Assembly: GCA_963736305.1 (NCBI GenBank)
Contig: CAVTOD010000005.1
Location: forward strand, 682,001-746,000
DNA length: 64,000 nt
DNA from: DASUPK01 sp963736305
Lineage (GTDB): Bacteria > Actinomycetota > Thermoleophilia > Solirubrobacterales > 70-9
Direction: 5' to 3'
Shown here: piece after piece, positions 1 through 7,734 of the stretch
Layout: every line of letters begins with the position of its first letter
Position numbering within the stretch: the stretch's first letter is position 1
Program-made: the position numbers and the translations under genes
Notes under the pieces: model-generated
Databases searched by the model: none
The model's input: the letters and a program-made list of their open reading frames with translations, nothing else
What the model was told of the DNA's origin: nothing

Positions 1-939
1 CGCGTTCCCGATGTCCTCGGAGGCGAAGATCACCATCCGGCGGGCGATGAAGCGGGGATCCTCGCCGCCCTCGAGCATCACCGCGAGGTAGTAGAGGGAG
101 GCGTCGACGTCCGATCCGCGGGTGGCCTTGATCCAGGCCGAGATGTAGTCGTAGTGCTTGTCGCCCTCGCGGTCGTAGAGCAAAGCCTTTCGCTGCAACG
201 CGTCCTCGACGGCGGGGACGCCGATCTCGCTCTCCCCGGCCCGATTCACCGCCTCGGCGGCGCGCTCCAGGGCCGCGAGCGCGACGCGGCCGTCGCCGCC
301 CGCCCGTGTCGTCAGGACCTGAAGGGCCTCGTCCGAGATCGATGGCGGATCGGGGATGCCTCGGTCGTCGCTGAGCGCCCGGCGAACCAGTGCCTCGAGC
401 TCCGCTGGGGTCAGCGGGCGGAACTCGTAGATCTGCGAGCGCGAGAGCAGCGCCGAGTTGACCTCGAAGTAGGGGTTCTCGGTGGTGGCGCCGATCAGCG
501 TGATCAGTCCCTCCTCGACGGCCGGCAGCAGCGCATCCTGCTGAGCCTTGTTGAAGCGATGGATCTCGTCCAGGAAGAAGATCGTCGGGCGACCGGAGGC
601 GCGGCGATCCCGGGCGCGCGCGATGACCTCGCGCACCTCGGGCCGGCCGGCGTTCACCGCGGAGAGCTCCTCGAAGGCGCCCTTCGCCCGGGCGGCGATG
701 ATCCGGGCAACCGTCGTCTTGCCGCTCCCCGGCGGCCCGTAGAAGATCGCGCTGTGTGGCTCGCCGGACTCGATCGCGATCCGAAGGGCAGAGCCCGGCT
801 CGAGCAGATGGGTCTGGCCCGCGAGCTCGTCGAGATTTCGCGGGCGCATTCGGACGGCCAGCGGTGCATCCTCGGGGGGGACGCCAGTCCGGGGTGTCTC
901 GTCGCCGGTCTGGAAGAGCTGCTCGCCGGGGTCCGCCAT
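1..939 (-). CDS. rarA: Replication-associated recombination protein A (RarA/MgsA), C-terminus outside window
   Basis: AAA+ ATPase of the clamp-loader-like RarA/MgsA/WRNIP1 family, which acts at stalled replication forks. The start ATG reads MADPGEQLFQ. The Walker A motif GPPGSGKTT lies at about residues 68-76 and a Walker B of the FLDEIHRFNKAQQ type near residue 120. A sensor-1 segment (ATTENPYF) follows. The last visible residues (SLYYLAVMLEGGEDPRF and FASEDIGNA) are typical of the RarA C-terminal region. About 313 residues are visible; the family is usually about 430, so the C-terminus lies beyond the left edge. It is divergent from the chromate transporter gene with only 11 bp between the start codons. 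A weak -10 (CATACT) sits 8 nt before the ATG. Confidence 0.93.
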   Translation of the reverse strand, partial: MADPGEQLFQTGDETPRTGVPPEDAPLAVRMRPRNLDELAGQTHLLEPGSALRIAIESGEPHSAIFYGPPGSGKTTVARIIAARAKGAFEELSAVNAGRPEVREVIARARDRRASGRPTIFFLDEIHRFNKAQQDALLPAVEEGLITLIGATTENPYFEVNSALLSRSQIYEFRPLTPAELEALVRRALSDDRGIPDPPSISDEALQVLTTRAGGDGRVALAALERAAEAVNRAGESEIGVPAVEDALQRKALLYDREGDKHYDYISAWIKATRGSDVDASLYYLAVMLEGGEDPRFIARRMVIFASEDIGNA

Positions 940-950
940 CCTGCCGCAGT

Positions 951-2105
951 ATGAACCGCCCCACCGCGCCGCTCGGGACGATCGCACGGGAGTGGTTGCG
1001 GATCGGGTTGACCGGCTTCGGGGGGCCGCCCGCACACGTCACGCTGCTCCGCGAGCTGGTCGTCCGAAAGAACGGCTGGATGGACGCGCGGGCGTTCGAG
1101 GACGCCAACGCGGCCTGCTCCCTTCTTCCTGGGCCCTCCTCGACCCAGCTGTCGATCTTCTGCGCCTACCGGATCGGCGGCCCGCTCGGCGCCGTCATCG
1201 GGGGGCTCGGTTTTGTCGTCCCGGCGGTCGTGATGGTGATCGCGCTGTCCGTCCTGTTCCTCGCGTCCTCGCCACCGCTCTGGGTGGAGGGGGCCGGTGC
1301 GGGGGCCGGCGCCGCGGTCGCCGCCGTGGCGATGCGCGCCGGAAGCGAGCTGGTCGGGCCGAGCTACCACCACGCGATGGAGGGACACGGCCACCGGCCC
1401 CGCTGGCTGATCTACCTGCTGGCCGGGGTGCTCGCTGCCGTCCTGATCGGCCCCTACCTCGTGCTCGTGCTGCTGGCATGCGGCCTCTTCGAGCTGGTCC
1501 GTCGCGGCTGGTTCTCGGGAGCGGCGGCCTTCGGCTGGAAGCCGGCTGCGCTGACCGCCGCCGTCGCCTCCGGAGGGATCGGTGCCCTGGCCTGGACGGC
1601 GCTCAAGGTCGGCGCTCTCTCGTTCGGCGGGGGCTTCGTGATCATTCCCCTGATGCAGGACGACGCCGTCCACGTCTACCACTGGATGACGAACGCTCAG
1701 TTTCTGAACGCGGTGGCTCTCGGGCAGATCACCCCGGGCCCTGTCGTCGCCACGGTCGCGGCGGTCGGCTACGCGGCGCATGGAGTGGGCGGTGCCCTGC
1801 TGGCCGCGGTCGTTGCGTTTGCGCCCTCCTTCTCTTTCATCCTCCTCGGCGGGGGGCGCTTCGAGCGGCTGCGCGCCAACGACAGGGCGCGGGGGTTTCT
1901 GGACGGCGCCGGGCCGGCCGCGATCGGCGCGATCCTGGGCTCAGCCGTCACCCTGGCGGGGGCCCTGCACGAGGGCTGGCAGTTCGGAGTCCTCGCCGCC
2001 GCGGCAATCGCACTCCTGATCGTCCGATGGCCCGTGGTCCCGACGCTGGTCGGCGCTGGGGCGGTCGGGGTGGTGATCGCGCTCGCCGGGGGTCCACTCC
2101 CTTAA
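951..2105 (+). CDS. chrA: Chromate transporter, ChrA family (two CHR domains)
   Basis: Integral membrane protein of 384 residues with the duplicated architecture of long-chain CHR transporters. The first CHR half opens with GFGGPPAH near residue 22. The second carries SFGGGFVIIPLMQ near residue 222 and LGQITPGPV near residue 257, both family signatures. About ten hydrophobic segments are visible. The family exports chromate, or takes up related oxyanions. The ATG at 951 was chosen because it begins the conserved N-terminus; the frame is open further upstream but that part overlaps rarA antisense. A CATCCT hexamer lies 8 nt upstream, so the mRNA may be leaderless. Substrate is known only from the family. 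Confidence 0.9.
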   Translation: MNRPTAPLGTIAREWLRIGLTGFGGPPAHVTLLRELVVRKNGWMDARAFEDANAACSLLPGPSSTQLSIFCAYRIGGPLGAVIGGLGFVVPAVVMVIALSVLFLASSPPLWVEGAGAGAGAAVAAVAMRAGSELVGPSYHHAMEGHGHRPRWLIYLLAGVLAAVLIGPYLVLVLLACGLFELVRRGWFSGAAAFGWKPAALTAAVASGGIGALAWTALKVGALSFGGGFVIIPLMQDDAVHVYHWMTNAQFLNAVALGQITPGPVVATVAAVGYAAHGVGGALLAAVVAFAPSFSFILLGGGRFERLRANDRARGFLDGAGPAAIGAILGSAVTLAGALHEGWQFGVLAAAAIALLIVRWPVVPTLVGAGAVGVVIALAGGPLP

Positions 2106-2124
2106 GCAGTTCTGCGGTGGCCGC

Positions 2125-2130
2125 TAGGCT
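2125..2130 (+). promoter_or_regulatory. -10 element, leaderless start of the M20 peptidase gene
   Basis: TAGGCT ends 7 nt before the ATG at 2138. No ribosome-binding site fits between them, so the transcript probably begins at or next to the start codon. Confidence 0.55.
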
Positions 2131-2137
2131 GGGCTCG

Positions 2138-3478
2138 ATGGCGGAGGGCACCGCAACCGCAGCCGTGCCCCAGGGCCTCGGCCCTCGGGCGGTCGAGCTG
2201 CTCGGACGGCTGATCCAGGCCAATACGGTCAACCCGCCCGGCAACGAGGGACTCGTTCAGGACCTCCTGCAGGACACGCTGACCGCCGCCGGCTTCGAGT
2301 GCGAGCAGCTCGCCGCCGAACCGGGGCGTCCCAACCTCGTGGCCCGGTTGCGCGGCGCGGCCGACGGGCCGACCCTGACGCTCCTCGGTCACGTCGACAC
2401 GGTCCGCGCCGATCCCGACGAGTGGAGCTTCGATCCCTGGGCGGGGGATGTCGCCGACGGCTGGGTACGTGGGCGGGGCGCCCTCGACATGAAGGGACAG
2501 GTGGCCGCGGAGGTCGCGGCCGCCGCGACCCTCGCGGAGAGCGGCTGGAGGCCGCCGTCCGGCGAGCTCCTGCTGGTGGTCACCGCGGACGAGGAGGTCG
2601 GCGGCGGCCTGGGCGCGCAGTGGCTGTGCAGCGAGCGGGCCGATGCGGTCCGCAGCGACTTCGTCGTGAACGAGGGCGGCGGGGAAAGGGTCGAGTTCGG
2701 TGGGCGGCGCCTCTACACGCTCAGCGTCGGCGAGAAGGGGATCTTCCGGATGAAGCTCCGCACACACGGCAAGGCCGGCCACGCGTCCCTGCCGCGGATC
2801 GGGGACAACGCCCTGCTGAGGCTCTCGGGCTATCTGGCGGCGCTCTCCGAGCAGCCGCCGCCCGAGGCGACGGACGTGGGCGAGGCGCTGCTGGAGGTGA
2901 TGATCGGCGAGCCCTTCACCGGAGAGGAGGGAGTGCGAGCCGGCCTCGAGCGACTGCGCGCCGAGGAGCCGCTGCTCGCGGACTACCTGGTCGAGCCGAT
3001 GCTCGGCGTGACCCTCACGCCGACCAAGGCCGAGGCCGGCAAGAAGGCGAACGTGATCCCGTCGGAGGCCGAGGCGCTGATCGACTGCCGCGTCCCGCCT
3101 GGTCAGGGGAAGGACGACGCGCTTCGCCAGCTCGCCGCGCTGATCGGGGAGGACGACTACGAGGTCGAGTTCAGCGAGGCGGTCGTCGGCAACAGCTCGC
3201 CGATGGATTCGCCGCTCGCCGATGCGATCCGCGGATGGCTCGCCGACGCCGATCCCGGCGCTGAGATCGCGCCGACGGTCATGCCGGGCTTCAGCGACAG
3301 CAACCCCTTTCGCAGCGCCTTCCCTGACGCCGTCGTCTACGGCTTCTGCCCTCACCGCGAGGTCGACCTGCTCCACGCGGCGCCGCTGATCCACGGGGCC
3401 GACGAGCGGGTGCCCGTCTCCGACATCGAGCTGTCGGCCCACTTCTTCTACGAGCTGCCGCAGAGGATGCTCTCGTGA
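2138..3478 (+). CDS. M20 family metallopeptidase (ArgE/DapE/CPG2-like)
   Basis: Zinc-dependent amidohydrolase or peptidase of 446 residues. Metal and catalytic residues are visible: H85 and D87 in LLGHVDTV, D117 in RGALDMKG, the E152-E153 pair in TADEEVGG, and a late His in LIHGADERV. The dimerisation insert (KAGHASLPRIGDNAL) is in its usual place. This subfamily removes N-acyl groups from amino acids or cleaves dipeptides, but the substrate (acetylornithine, succinyl-diaminopimelate or a peptide) cannot be read from sequence. The ATG follows a leaderless -10. The stop overlaps the GTG of the DUF1385 gene by 4 nt (GTGA), so the two are translationally coupled. Confidence 0.9.
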   Translation: MAEGTATAAVPQGLGPRAVELLGRLIQANTVNPPGNEGLVQDLLQDTLTAAGFECEQLAAEPGRPNLVARLRGAADGPTLTLLGHVDTVRADPDEWSFDPWAGDVADGWVRGRGALDMKGQVAAEVAAAATLAESGWRPPSGELLLVVTADEEVGGGLGAQWLCSERADAVRSDFVVNEGGGERVEFGGRRLYTLSVGEKGIFRMKLRTHGKAGHASLPRIGDNALLRLSGYLAALSEQPPPEATDVGEALLEVMIGEPFTGEEGVRAGLERLRAEEPLLADYLVEPMLGVTLTPTKAEAGKKANVIPSEAEALIDCRVPPGQGKDDALRQLAALIGEDDYEVEFSEAVVGNSSPMDSPLADAIRGWLADADPGAEIAPTVMPGFSDSNPFRSAFPDAVVYGFCPHREVDLLHAAPLIHGADERVPVSDIELSAHFFYELPQRMLS

Positions 3479-4350
3479 GCGAGACCAACGGAAATCGTGC
3501 TGCCGCCGGTCCGGAGGCGGAGGAGACCTATGTGCTCCGCCTCGGCGGAATGGCATTGCGAAACGGCCTCCTGATCCACGGTCCGACCTCCTGGGCCGCC
3601 GCCGCGCGCGATCAGGCCGGGGAGATCCAGGTCGCGTCCGCGCGCAAGCCGGCGCTGGCGCCGGATCTCGCGGTGCGGGTGCCGCTGCTCCGGGGGCCCC
3701 TCCGGCTGGCCGAGGCCTTCCTCCTGATCCCGATGGTCCGCATGAAGCTGCGCTCTGCCCGCCTCCCCTTCGAGGACGTGCGCGTGATCGCCGCGATGCT
3801 CGTTGCCTCGAGCGCCAGCCGCGCCCTCCGCCGCCGGGAGGCGAGCGCCACCGGTGAGCTGATCCAAGCCGCGCTCGGACTGGCTCCCGCGATGGTCGCC
3901 CTCAGCGACCGCAACCTCGCCGCCTACCACGGGGTCGAGCACAAGGCGATCGGGGCCTACGAGGCCGGCTCGGACGATCCGGCTTCGGCCACCAAGGAGC
4001 ACGAGCGCTGCGGCTCCAACCTGGTCGCCCCCATGCTGGTCCTCTCGGCGGCAGGCCAGCTCCTGCTCGAGAAGACGCTCGAGGAACCGGGTCCGGTCGC
4101 CCGGGCGGCGGTCGGCGTGATGAGCGCATCGATCGCCGCGGAGATGTTCGCCTGGAGCGAGCGGAACCCCGGGACGCTGGGCGCTCGGGCCTTCCATCGG
4201 CCCGGCCACGAGATCCAGCGCCTGATCGCCACCAAGGAGCCGACGCCCGAGCAGCTGGAGGTCGGCATTGCGGCGCTCCGCGAGATCCTCCGGGTCGAGC
4301 AGGAGGCCGATGGTGAGCGCACGCAGGGCGATCCATTGCCCGCTACGTAG
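3475..4350 (+). CDS. DUF1385 family protein
   Basis: Protein of 291 residues matching the DUF1385 pattern: an N-terminal GGMALRNGLLIHGP segment and a central AAYHGVEHKAIGAYEAG motif near residue 150. A Cys-bearing segment (HERCGSNLVAP) and hydrophobic helices follow. The conserved His/Glu of the YHGxEHK motif suggests a metal or active site, but no activity is established for the family. The GTG start overlaps the M20 peptidase stop by 4 nt. The C-terminal tail is hydrophilic and variable. It belongs to the same + strand run as methylmalonyl-CoA epimerase. Confidence 0.87.
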   Translation: MSETNGNRAAAGPEAEETYVLRLGGMALRNGLLIHGPTSWAAAARDQAGEIQVASARKPALAPDLAVRVPLLRGPLRLAEAFLLIPMVRMKLRSARLPFEDVRVIAAMLVASSASRALRRREASATGELIQAALGLAPAMVALSDRNLAAYHGVEHKAIGAYEAGSDDPASATKEHERCGSNLVAPMLVLSAAGQLLLEKTLEEPGPVARAAVGVMSASIAAEMFAWSERNPGTLGARAFHRPGHEIQRLIATKEPTPEQLEVGIAALREILRVEQEADGERTQGDPLPAT

Positions 4351-4353
4351 ACT
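4348..4353 (+). promoter_or_regulatory. -10 element, leaderless start of mce
   Basis: TAGACT overlaps the last codons of the DUF1385 gene and ends 8 nt before the GTG at 4362. It would give mce its own leaderless transcript. Confidence 0.5.
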
Positions 4354-4361
4354 CCAGCCCC

Positions 4362-4772
4362 GTGCTCGGCCGGATCGATCACATCGGCGTCGCCACCGAC
4401 GACCTCGAGGGGGCGCTCGACCTCTACGAGAAGACCCTCGGCATGCCGCTCGCCCACCGCGAGACGGTGGAGTCCCAGGGCGTGGAGGCTGTGCTGCTGG
4501 ACGTCGGCGAGGGCCACGTCGAGTTGCTGCGACCCCTCGGCCCGGACACCCCGGTCGGCAAGTACCTTGCGAAGAAGGGACCGGGGCTGCACCACGTCGC
4601 CTACGCCGTCGACGACATCGATGACGTGCTGGGCAAGCTCAAGGACGCCGGCGTCGAGCTGATCGACTCCGAGCCGCGGGTGGGAATCCGCGAGTCTCGC
4701 GTCGCGTTCCTTCACCCGCGCTCGACCGGCGGGGTACTGACAGAAATCGTCGAACCGGCCAAGGAGCATTGA
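4362..4772 (+). CDS. mce: Methylmalonyl-CoA epimerase
   Basis: VOC-fold enzyme of 136 residues that interconverts the (R) and (S) forms of methylmalonyl-CoA in propionyl-CoA metabolism. The opening RIDHIGVATDDLEGALDLY is characteristic. Likely metal ligands are H7, E54 in GHVELL, H78 in GLHHVAYAVDD and E128 in VLTEIVEP. The length is normal for the family. It starts with GTG behind a leaderless -10 and its TGA overlaps the ATG of the next small gene (TGATG), so the two are coupled. No mutase genes are in the window. Confidence 0.93.
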   Translation: MLGRIDHIGVATDDLEGALDLYEKTLGMPLAHRETVESQGVEAVLLDVGEGHVELLRPLGPDTPVGKYLAKKGPGLHHVAYAVDDIDDVLGKLKDAGVELIDSEPRVGIRESRVAFLHPRSTGGVLTEIVEPAKEH

Positions 4773-4990
4773 TGACATCGGCAGAGCGAGTTTCGATCGG
4801 ATTCTCGGGAGGGCAGGTCGTCGAGGTAAGGGTCGACGACGCCAAGCTGAAGGACCTGCGCAAGGCGCTGGAGAACCGCGAGGGCTGGCTCGACCTCGAG
4901 GCCGAGGAGGGCATGGTCGCGATCGACCTGAACCAGGTGGTCTTCATCCGCAGCGCGACTACGCCGTCGCGAATCGGCTTCGGCGGCTAG
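4772..4990 (+). CDS. Small conserved-looking protein coupled to mce, function unknown
   Basis: Seventy-two residues starting at the ATG that overlaps the mce stop (TGATG); a TTG three bases earlier is possible. The sequence is soluble and mixed alpha/beta in character (VSIGFSGGQVVEVRVDDAKL, then EGWLDLEAEEGMVAIDLNQV). It has a short GGQV-type turn and no cysteines or membrane segment. It reads like a small folded domain rather than a random frame. I recognise no family. Coupling to mce suggests co-expression with propionate metabolism, but that is inference from position only. Confidence 0.72.
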   Translation: MTSAERVSIGFSGGQVVEVRVDDAKLKDLRKALENREGWLDLEAEEGMVAIDLNQVVFIRSATTPSRIGFGG

Positions 4991-5003
4991 CCCCGGCTCC
5001 GGG

Positions 5004-5996
5004 TCAGCCGGGGGCGCTGAGCGCAGTCCAGAGGCGCTCCTCGGCGTCGAGGACGTTCGCGGCCTCGGCCGATAGCTCCCGCCAGTGCGCGGGATCCGCC
5101 TCTTCCGGCTCGCTCGCGGTGCGGGCGGCGAGCGCGAGCTTAGTCCAATCCTCCGCCGCCTCGTGGGCGAGCGCGGACTCCTCGCGGCCGGCCTCCTCCA
5201 GGAAGCGCGAGTACATCTTGCGGAAGTTGCCGCCGCCCGTGCCGCGTCTCTCGATCACCTGGTAGAGGAACCGCGCGCACCACTGCCAATCCTCGGTGGC
5301 CTCGGGCCAGTCGCCGACCTCGGTGGCGAAACGGCGCAGGGCGCGCAGGCCCTCGAAGTCGCCGAGGGGCGGCTCGAGCATCTGGCTCGCCGCCCGCTCG
5401 ATCGCCCGCGGCGCGTGGGCGAGCAGATCGTCGCGGCTCAGCTCGGCGCCCTCCGGGACGTCGATCGCGTGGCCCTCGAGCGGAAAGATCGGCTGCTGGG
5501 AGTGCCGCGCCTCCTTCAGGCTCTCCAGTGAGGTTGTCTGCAGGTCTTCGAAGGAGGTGTCGGAGAGCCAGGCGAGCTCGTCGTCGTAGCCGGCGAGGAC
5601 CACCGCATGGCCGGGGAAGTGAGCCGAGCGGCCGTAGTGGTCGAGGTAGTAGAGGTCGGTGAGGAGCACGGCCGGACGGCCGGCGTCGACGTCCTCCTTG
5701 GCCATCTCCCAGGAGGTCTCAGGGTCCGCATCGGTCCGCAGCCGCAACGGCGACCGCGTGAGCTCGAGGAAGTTCTCCTCGAGGCGGGCGGCCCGTCCGT
5801 TGGTGAATCGGGTGGGCGAATGCTCGTAGAGGACGACGTAGTAGAAGCATGCCCCGGCGCCCAGGCCGAACGCCATCTCCTCGGAGATCTCGACGCCGTG
5901 AAAGCCGAGGAGGTTGCGCAGCGCGGTCGAGCCGCAGTGGTTCCCCGGCACGTGCCGGTAGCCCGGGACCATCACCCTGTTTGCGGTCTCAGCCAC
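5004..5996 (-). CDS. BtrH N-terminal domain-containing protein
   Basis: Protein of 330 residues with a papain-like BtrH-type N-terminal half. There is a Cys in HVPGNHCGSTALRNLLGFHG, the GLGAGACFYYV segment, and a late His in FPGHAVVLAGYDD, which fits a Cys-His active site. BtrH in butirosin synthesis is an acyltransferase that moves an acyl chain from a carrier protein. The C-terminal half is helical and resembles the DUF4872-type extension. The GTG start lies inside another minus-strand frame that ends at 5989. No butirosin-like biosynthetic genes are nearby, so the true acyl donor and acceptor are unknown. Confidence 0.82.
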   Translation of the reverse strand: MAETANRVMVPGYRHVPGNHCGSTALRNLLGFHGVEISEEMAFGLGAGACFYYVVLYEHSPTRFTNGRAARLEENFLELTRSPLRLRTDADPETSWEMAKEDVDAGRPAVLLTDLYYLDHYGRSAHFPGHAVVLAGYDDELAWLSDTSFEDLQTTSLESLKEARHSQQPIFPLEGHAIDVPEGAELSRDDLLAHAPRAIERAASQMLEPPLGDFEGLRALRRFATEVGDWPEATEDWQWCARFLYQVIERRGTGGGNFRKMYSRFLEEAGREESALAHEAAEDWTKLALAARTASEPEEADPAHWRELSAEAANVLDAEERLWTALSAPG

Positions 5997-6121
5997 TCGA
6001 GAGATTCTGGCGCAGCTTCAAATACTCGGCCCGCTCCTCGAAGCTCCTCCGCATCTCGGAGGTGAGCTCGTCGAGGAACTCCTCCCGATAGGTGGAGTAT
6101 CGCGTGCCCTCCCATCGACCG

Positions 6122-6127
6122 TATTCT
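6122..6127 (+). promoter_or_regulatory. -10 element, leaderless start of PAP2 gene
   Basis: TATTCT ends 6 nt before the GTG at 6134. This spacing was used to choose that start over the GTG at 6092. Confidence 0.5.
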
Positions 6128-6133
6128 GCGCCG

Positions 6134-6628
6134 GTGCTCCAGCGCCTCGACAGCCGCCTGCTCTACGGGATGCGCACGCGGTTCCACAGCCCGGCCGCGG
6201 AAGGGGTCGGCAAGGCGCTGGGCAAGGTCGGCGAGTACGGCGCGATCTGGTTCGTGATTGGGATCGTGATGGCATTCGTCGATCCGGACAACGGCGAGGA
6301 TTGGGTGATCGCCGGCCTGCTCGGCCCGATCGCGATCGGGCTCAACTTCGTGGTCAAGCTGGCGGTCCGACGCCCGAGGCCGGTACTCGAGGGTCTGCCG
6401 CCGCTCGGCGGGGCCCCGAGCTCGCTCAGCTTCCCCTCCGCTCACGCCACCTCGTCCTTCGCCTGCGCGACGGCGATGACGCGGATTGCGCCTGAGGCGG
6501 CCTTCCTCTTCATCCTGGCGGGCGCGATCGCCCTGTGTAGGCCCTATCTGGGCATGCACTACCCCTCCGACGTACTCGCCGGAGCGATCCTCGGCACCGC
6601 CCTCGGCCTGATCGTTCCCCTCTCGTGA
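6134..6628 (+). CDS. PAP2 superfamily phosphatase, membrane-bound
   Basis: Phosphatidic-acid-phosphatase-type enzyme of about 164 residues with four to five membrane helices. All three PAP2 signatures are present: KLAVRRPRP, the PSAH block, and RPYLGMHYPSD with the catalytic His and Asp. Likely substrates are lipid phosphates or polyprenyl diphosphates, as is usual for the family. I chose the GTG at 6134 because it directly precedes the conserved LQRLDSRLL segment and follows a TATTCT hexamer; a GTG at 6092 would add 14 residues. The stop overlaps the ychF GTG by 4 nt. Confidence 0.88.
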   Translation: MLQRLDSRLLYGMRTRFHSPAAEGVGKALGKVGEYGAIWFVIGIVMAFVDPDNGEDWVIAGLLGPIAIGLNFVVKLAVRRPRPVLEGLPPLGGAPSSLSFPSAHATSSFACATAMTRIAPEAAFLFILAGAIALCRPYLGMHYPSDVLAGAILGTALGLIVPLS

Positions 6629-7698
6629 AGATCGGGATCGTCGGGATGCCCAACGCGGGCAAGTCGACGCTGTTCAACGCCCTCACCGCCGCCGGCGCCG
6701 AGACCGGGGACTACCCGTTCACGACCGTCGAGCCGAACGTCGCGGTCGTGCAGGTCCCCGACGAGCGCCTCGACCGGATTGCCGAGACCCTCCGTGCCTC
6801 GGAGACGATCTACGAGACGATCGACTTCCACGACATCGCCGGCCTGGTCAAGGGCGCGTCGCAGGGGGAGGGCCTCGGCAACCAGTTTCTCGCCTCGATC
6901 CGCGAGACGGACGCGATCTGCCACGTGATCCGCGCGCACGCCTCGGGCTCCGTCGCGCACCCGGAGGGCAGGGTCGATCCGGTAGCCGACGCCGAGCTGA
7001 TCGAGACCGAGCTGCTCGCCGCGGACCTGGAGTCGGCCGAGCGGCGCCTCGAGCGGACCACCAAGCAGGCACGTTCCGGTGAAAAGGACGCGATCGCCGA
7101 GCGAGACTGGCTCGAGCGCGTGGTAGAGGCGCTGTCCGCGGGCCGGCCGGCGCGGGAGGTGGCCGTCCCCGAGGCCGCGCCGGACGCCCAGCGCAAGCTC
7201 TCGCCGCTGACGGCCAAGCCGGTCCTCTATGTGGTCAACGTCGACGAAGGCGAAAGCGAGGCGCCCGCTGATCTGGTCGCTCATGCCGAGGACATGGCGG
7301 CGAAGGTGGTGGTGATCTCGGCGCGCATCGAGGCGGACCTGCGGGAGCTCGACCCGGATGAGGCGGAGGAGATGCGCAACGAGCTGGGAATCGAGCGCTC
7401 CGGCCTCCAGCGATTGATCCGTGCCGCGTTCGATCTCCTGGACCTGATCAGCTTCTTCACCGCGGACACAGACAAGGAGGCAGTGGCCCACACCCTGCCG
7501 CGGGGCGGAACCGCATACGACGCCGCGGGCAGGGTCCACGGCGACATCCAGAAGGCGTTCATCCGCGCCGAGGTGGTCGGCTGGGACGAGCTGGTGGACG
7601 CAGGCACCTATGCAGCCGCACGTGAGCGCGGCACGCTGCGGATCGAGGGCCGCGACTACGTCGTCCGGGACGGCGACGTCATTCACATCCGGACCTAG
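6625..7698 (+). CDS. ychF: Redox-regulated ATPase YchF (Obg-related)
   Basis: P-loop protein of 357 residues. The G1 motif GMPNAGKST is at residues 7-15. DIAGLVKGASQGEGLGNQFL is the G3/switch region, followed by the helical insert. The C-terminal TGS domain carries FFTADTDKEAVAHTLPRG, GRVHGDIQKAFIRAEVV and YVVRDGDVIHIRT. YchF binds ATP in preference to GTP and associates with the ribosome. The GTG start overlaps the PAP2 stop (GTGA). Length and motif order are complete. Confidence 0.97.
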   Translation: MKIGIVGMPNAGKSTLFNALTAAGAETGDYPFTTVEPNVAVVQVPDERLDRIAETLRASETIYETIDFHDIAGLVKGASQGEGLGNQFLASIRETDAICHVIRAHASGSVAHPEGRVDPVADAELIETELLAADLESAERRLERTTKQARSGEKDAIAERDWLERVVEALSAGRPAREVAVPEAAPDAQRKLSPLTAKPVLYVVNVDEGESEAPADLVAHAEDMAAKVVVISARIEADLRELDPDEAEEMRNELGIERSGLQRLIRAAFDLLDLISFFTADTDKEAVAHTLPRGGTAYDAAGRVHGDIQKAFIRAEVVGWDELVDAGTYAAARERGTLRIEGRDYVVRDGDVIHIRT

Positions 7699-7722
7699 CG
7701 CTCTGCCTCAAATAGTGCCGAC

Positions 7723-7728
7723 TAGAGT
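7723..7728 (+). promoter_or_regulatory. -10 element, leaderless start of the MTA/MTI phosphorylase gene
   Basis: TAGAGT ends 6 nt before the ATG at 7735; no Shine-Dalgarno sequence is present in the gap. Confidence 0.55.
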
Positions 7729-7734
7729 CCGGGC

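Noticed and set aside
6092..6133. Upstream GTG as the start of the PAP2 gene
   Set aside because: The extra 14 residues lack conservation character, and a TATTCT hexamer with the usual 6-nt spacing points to the GTG at 6134.
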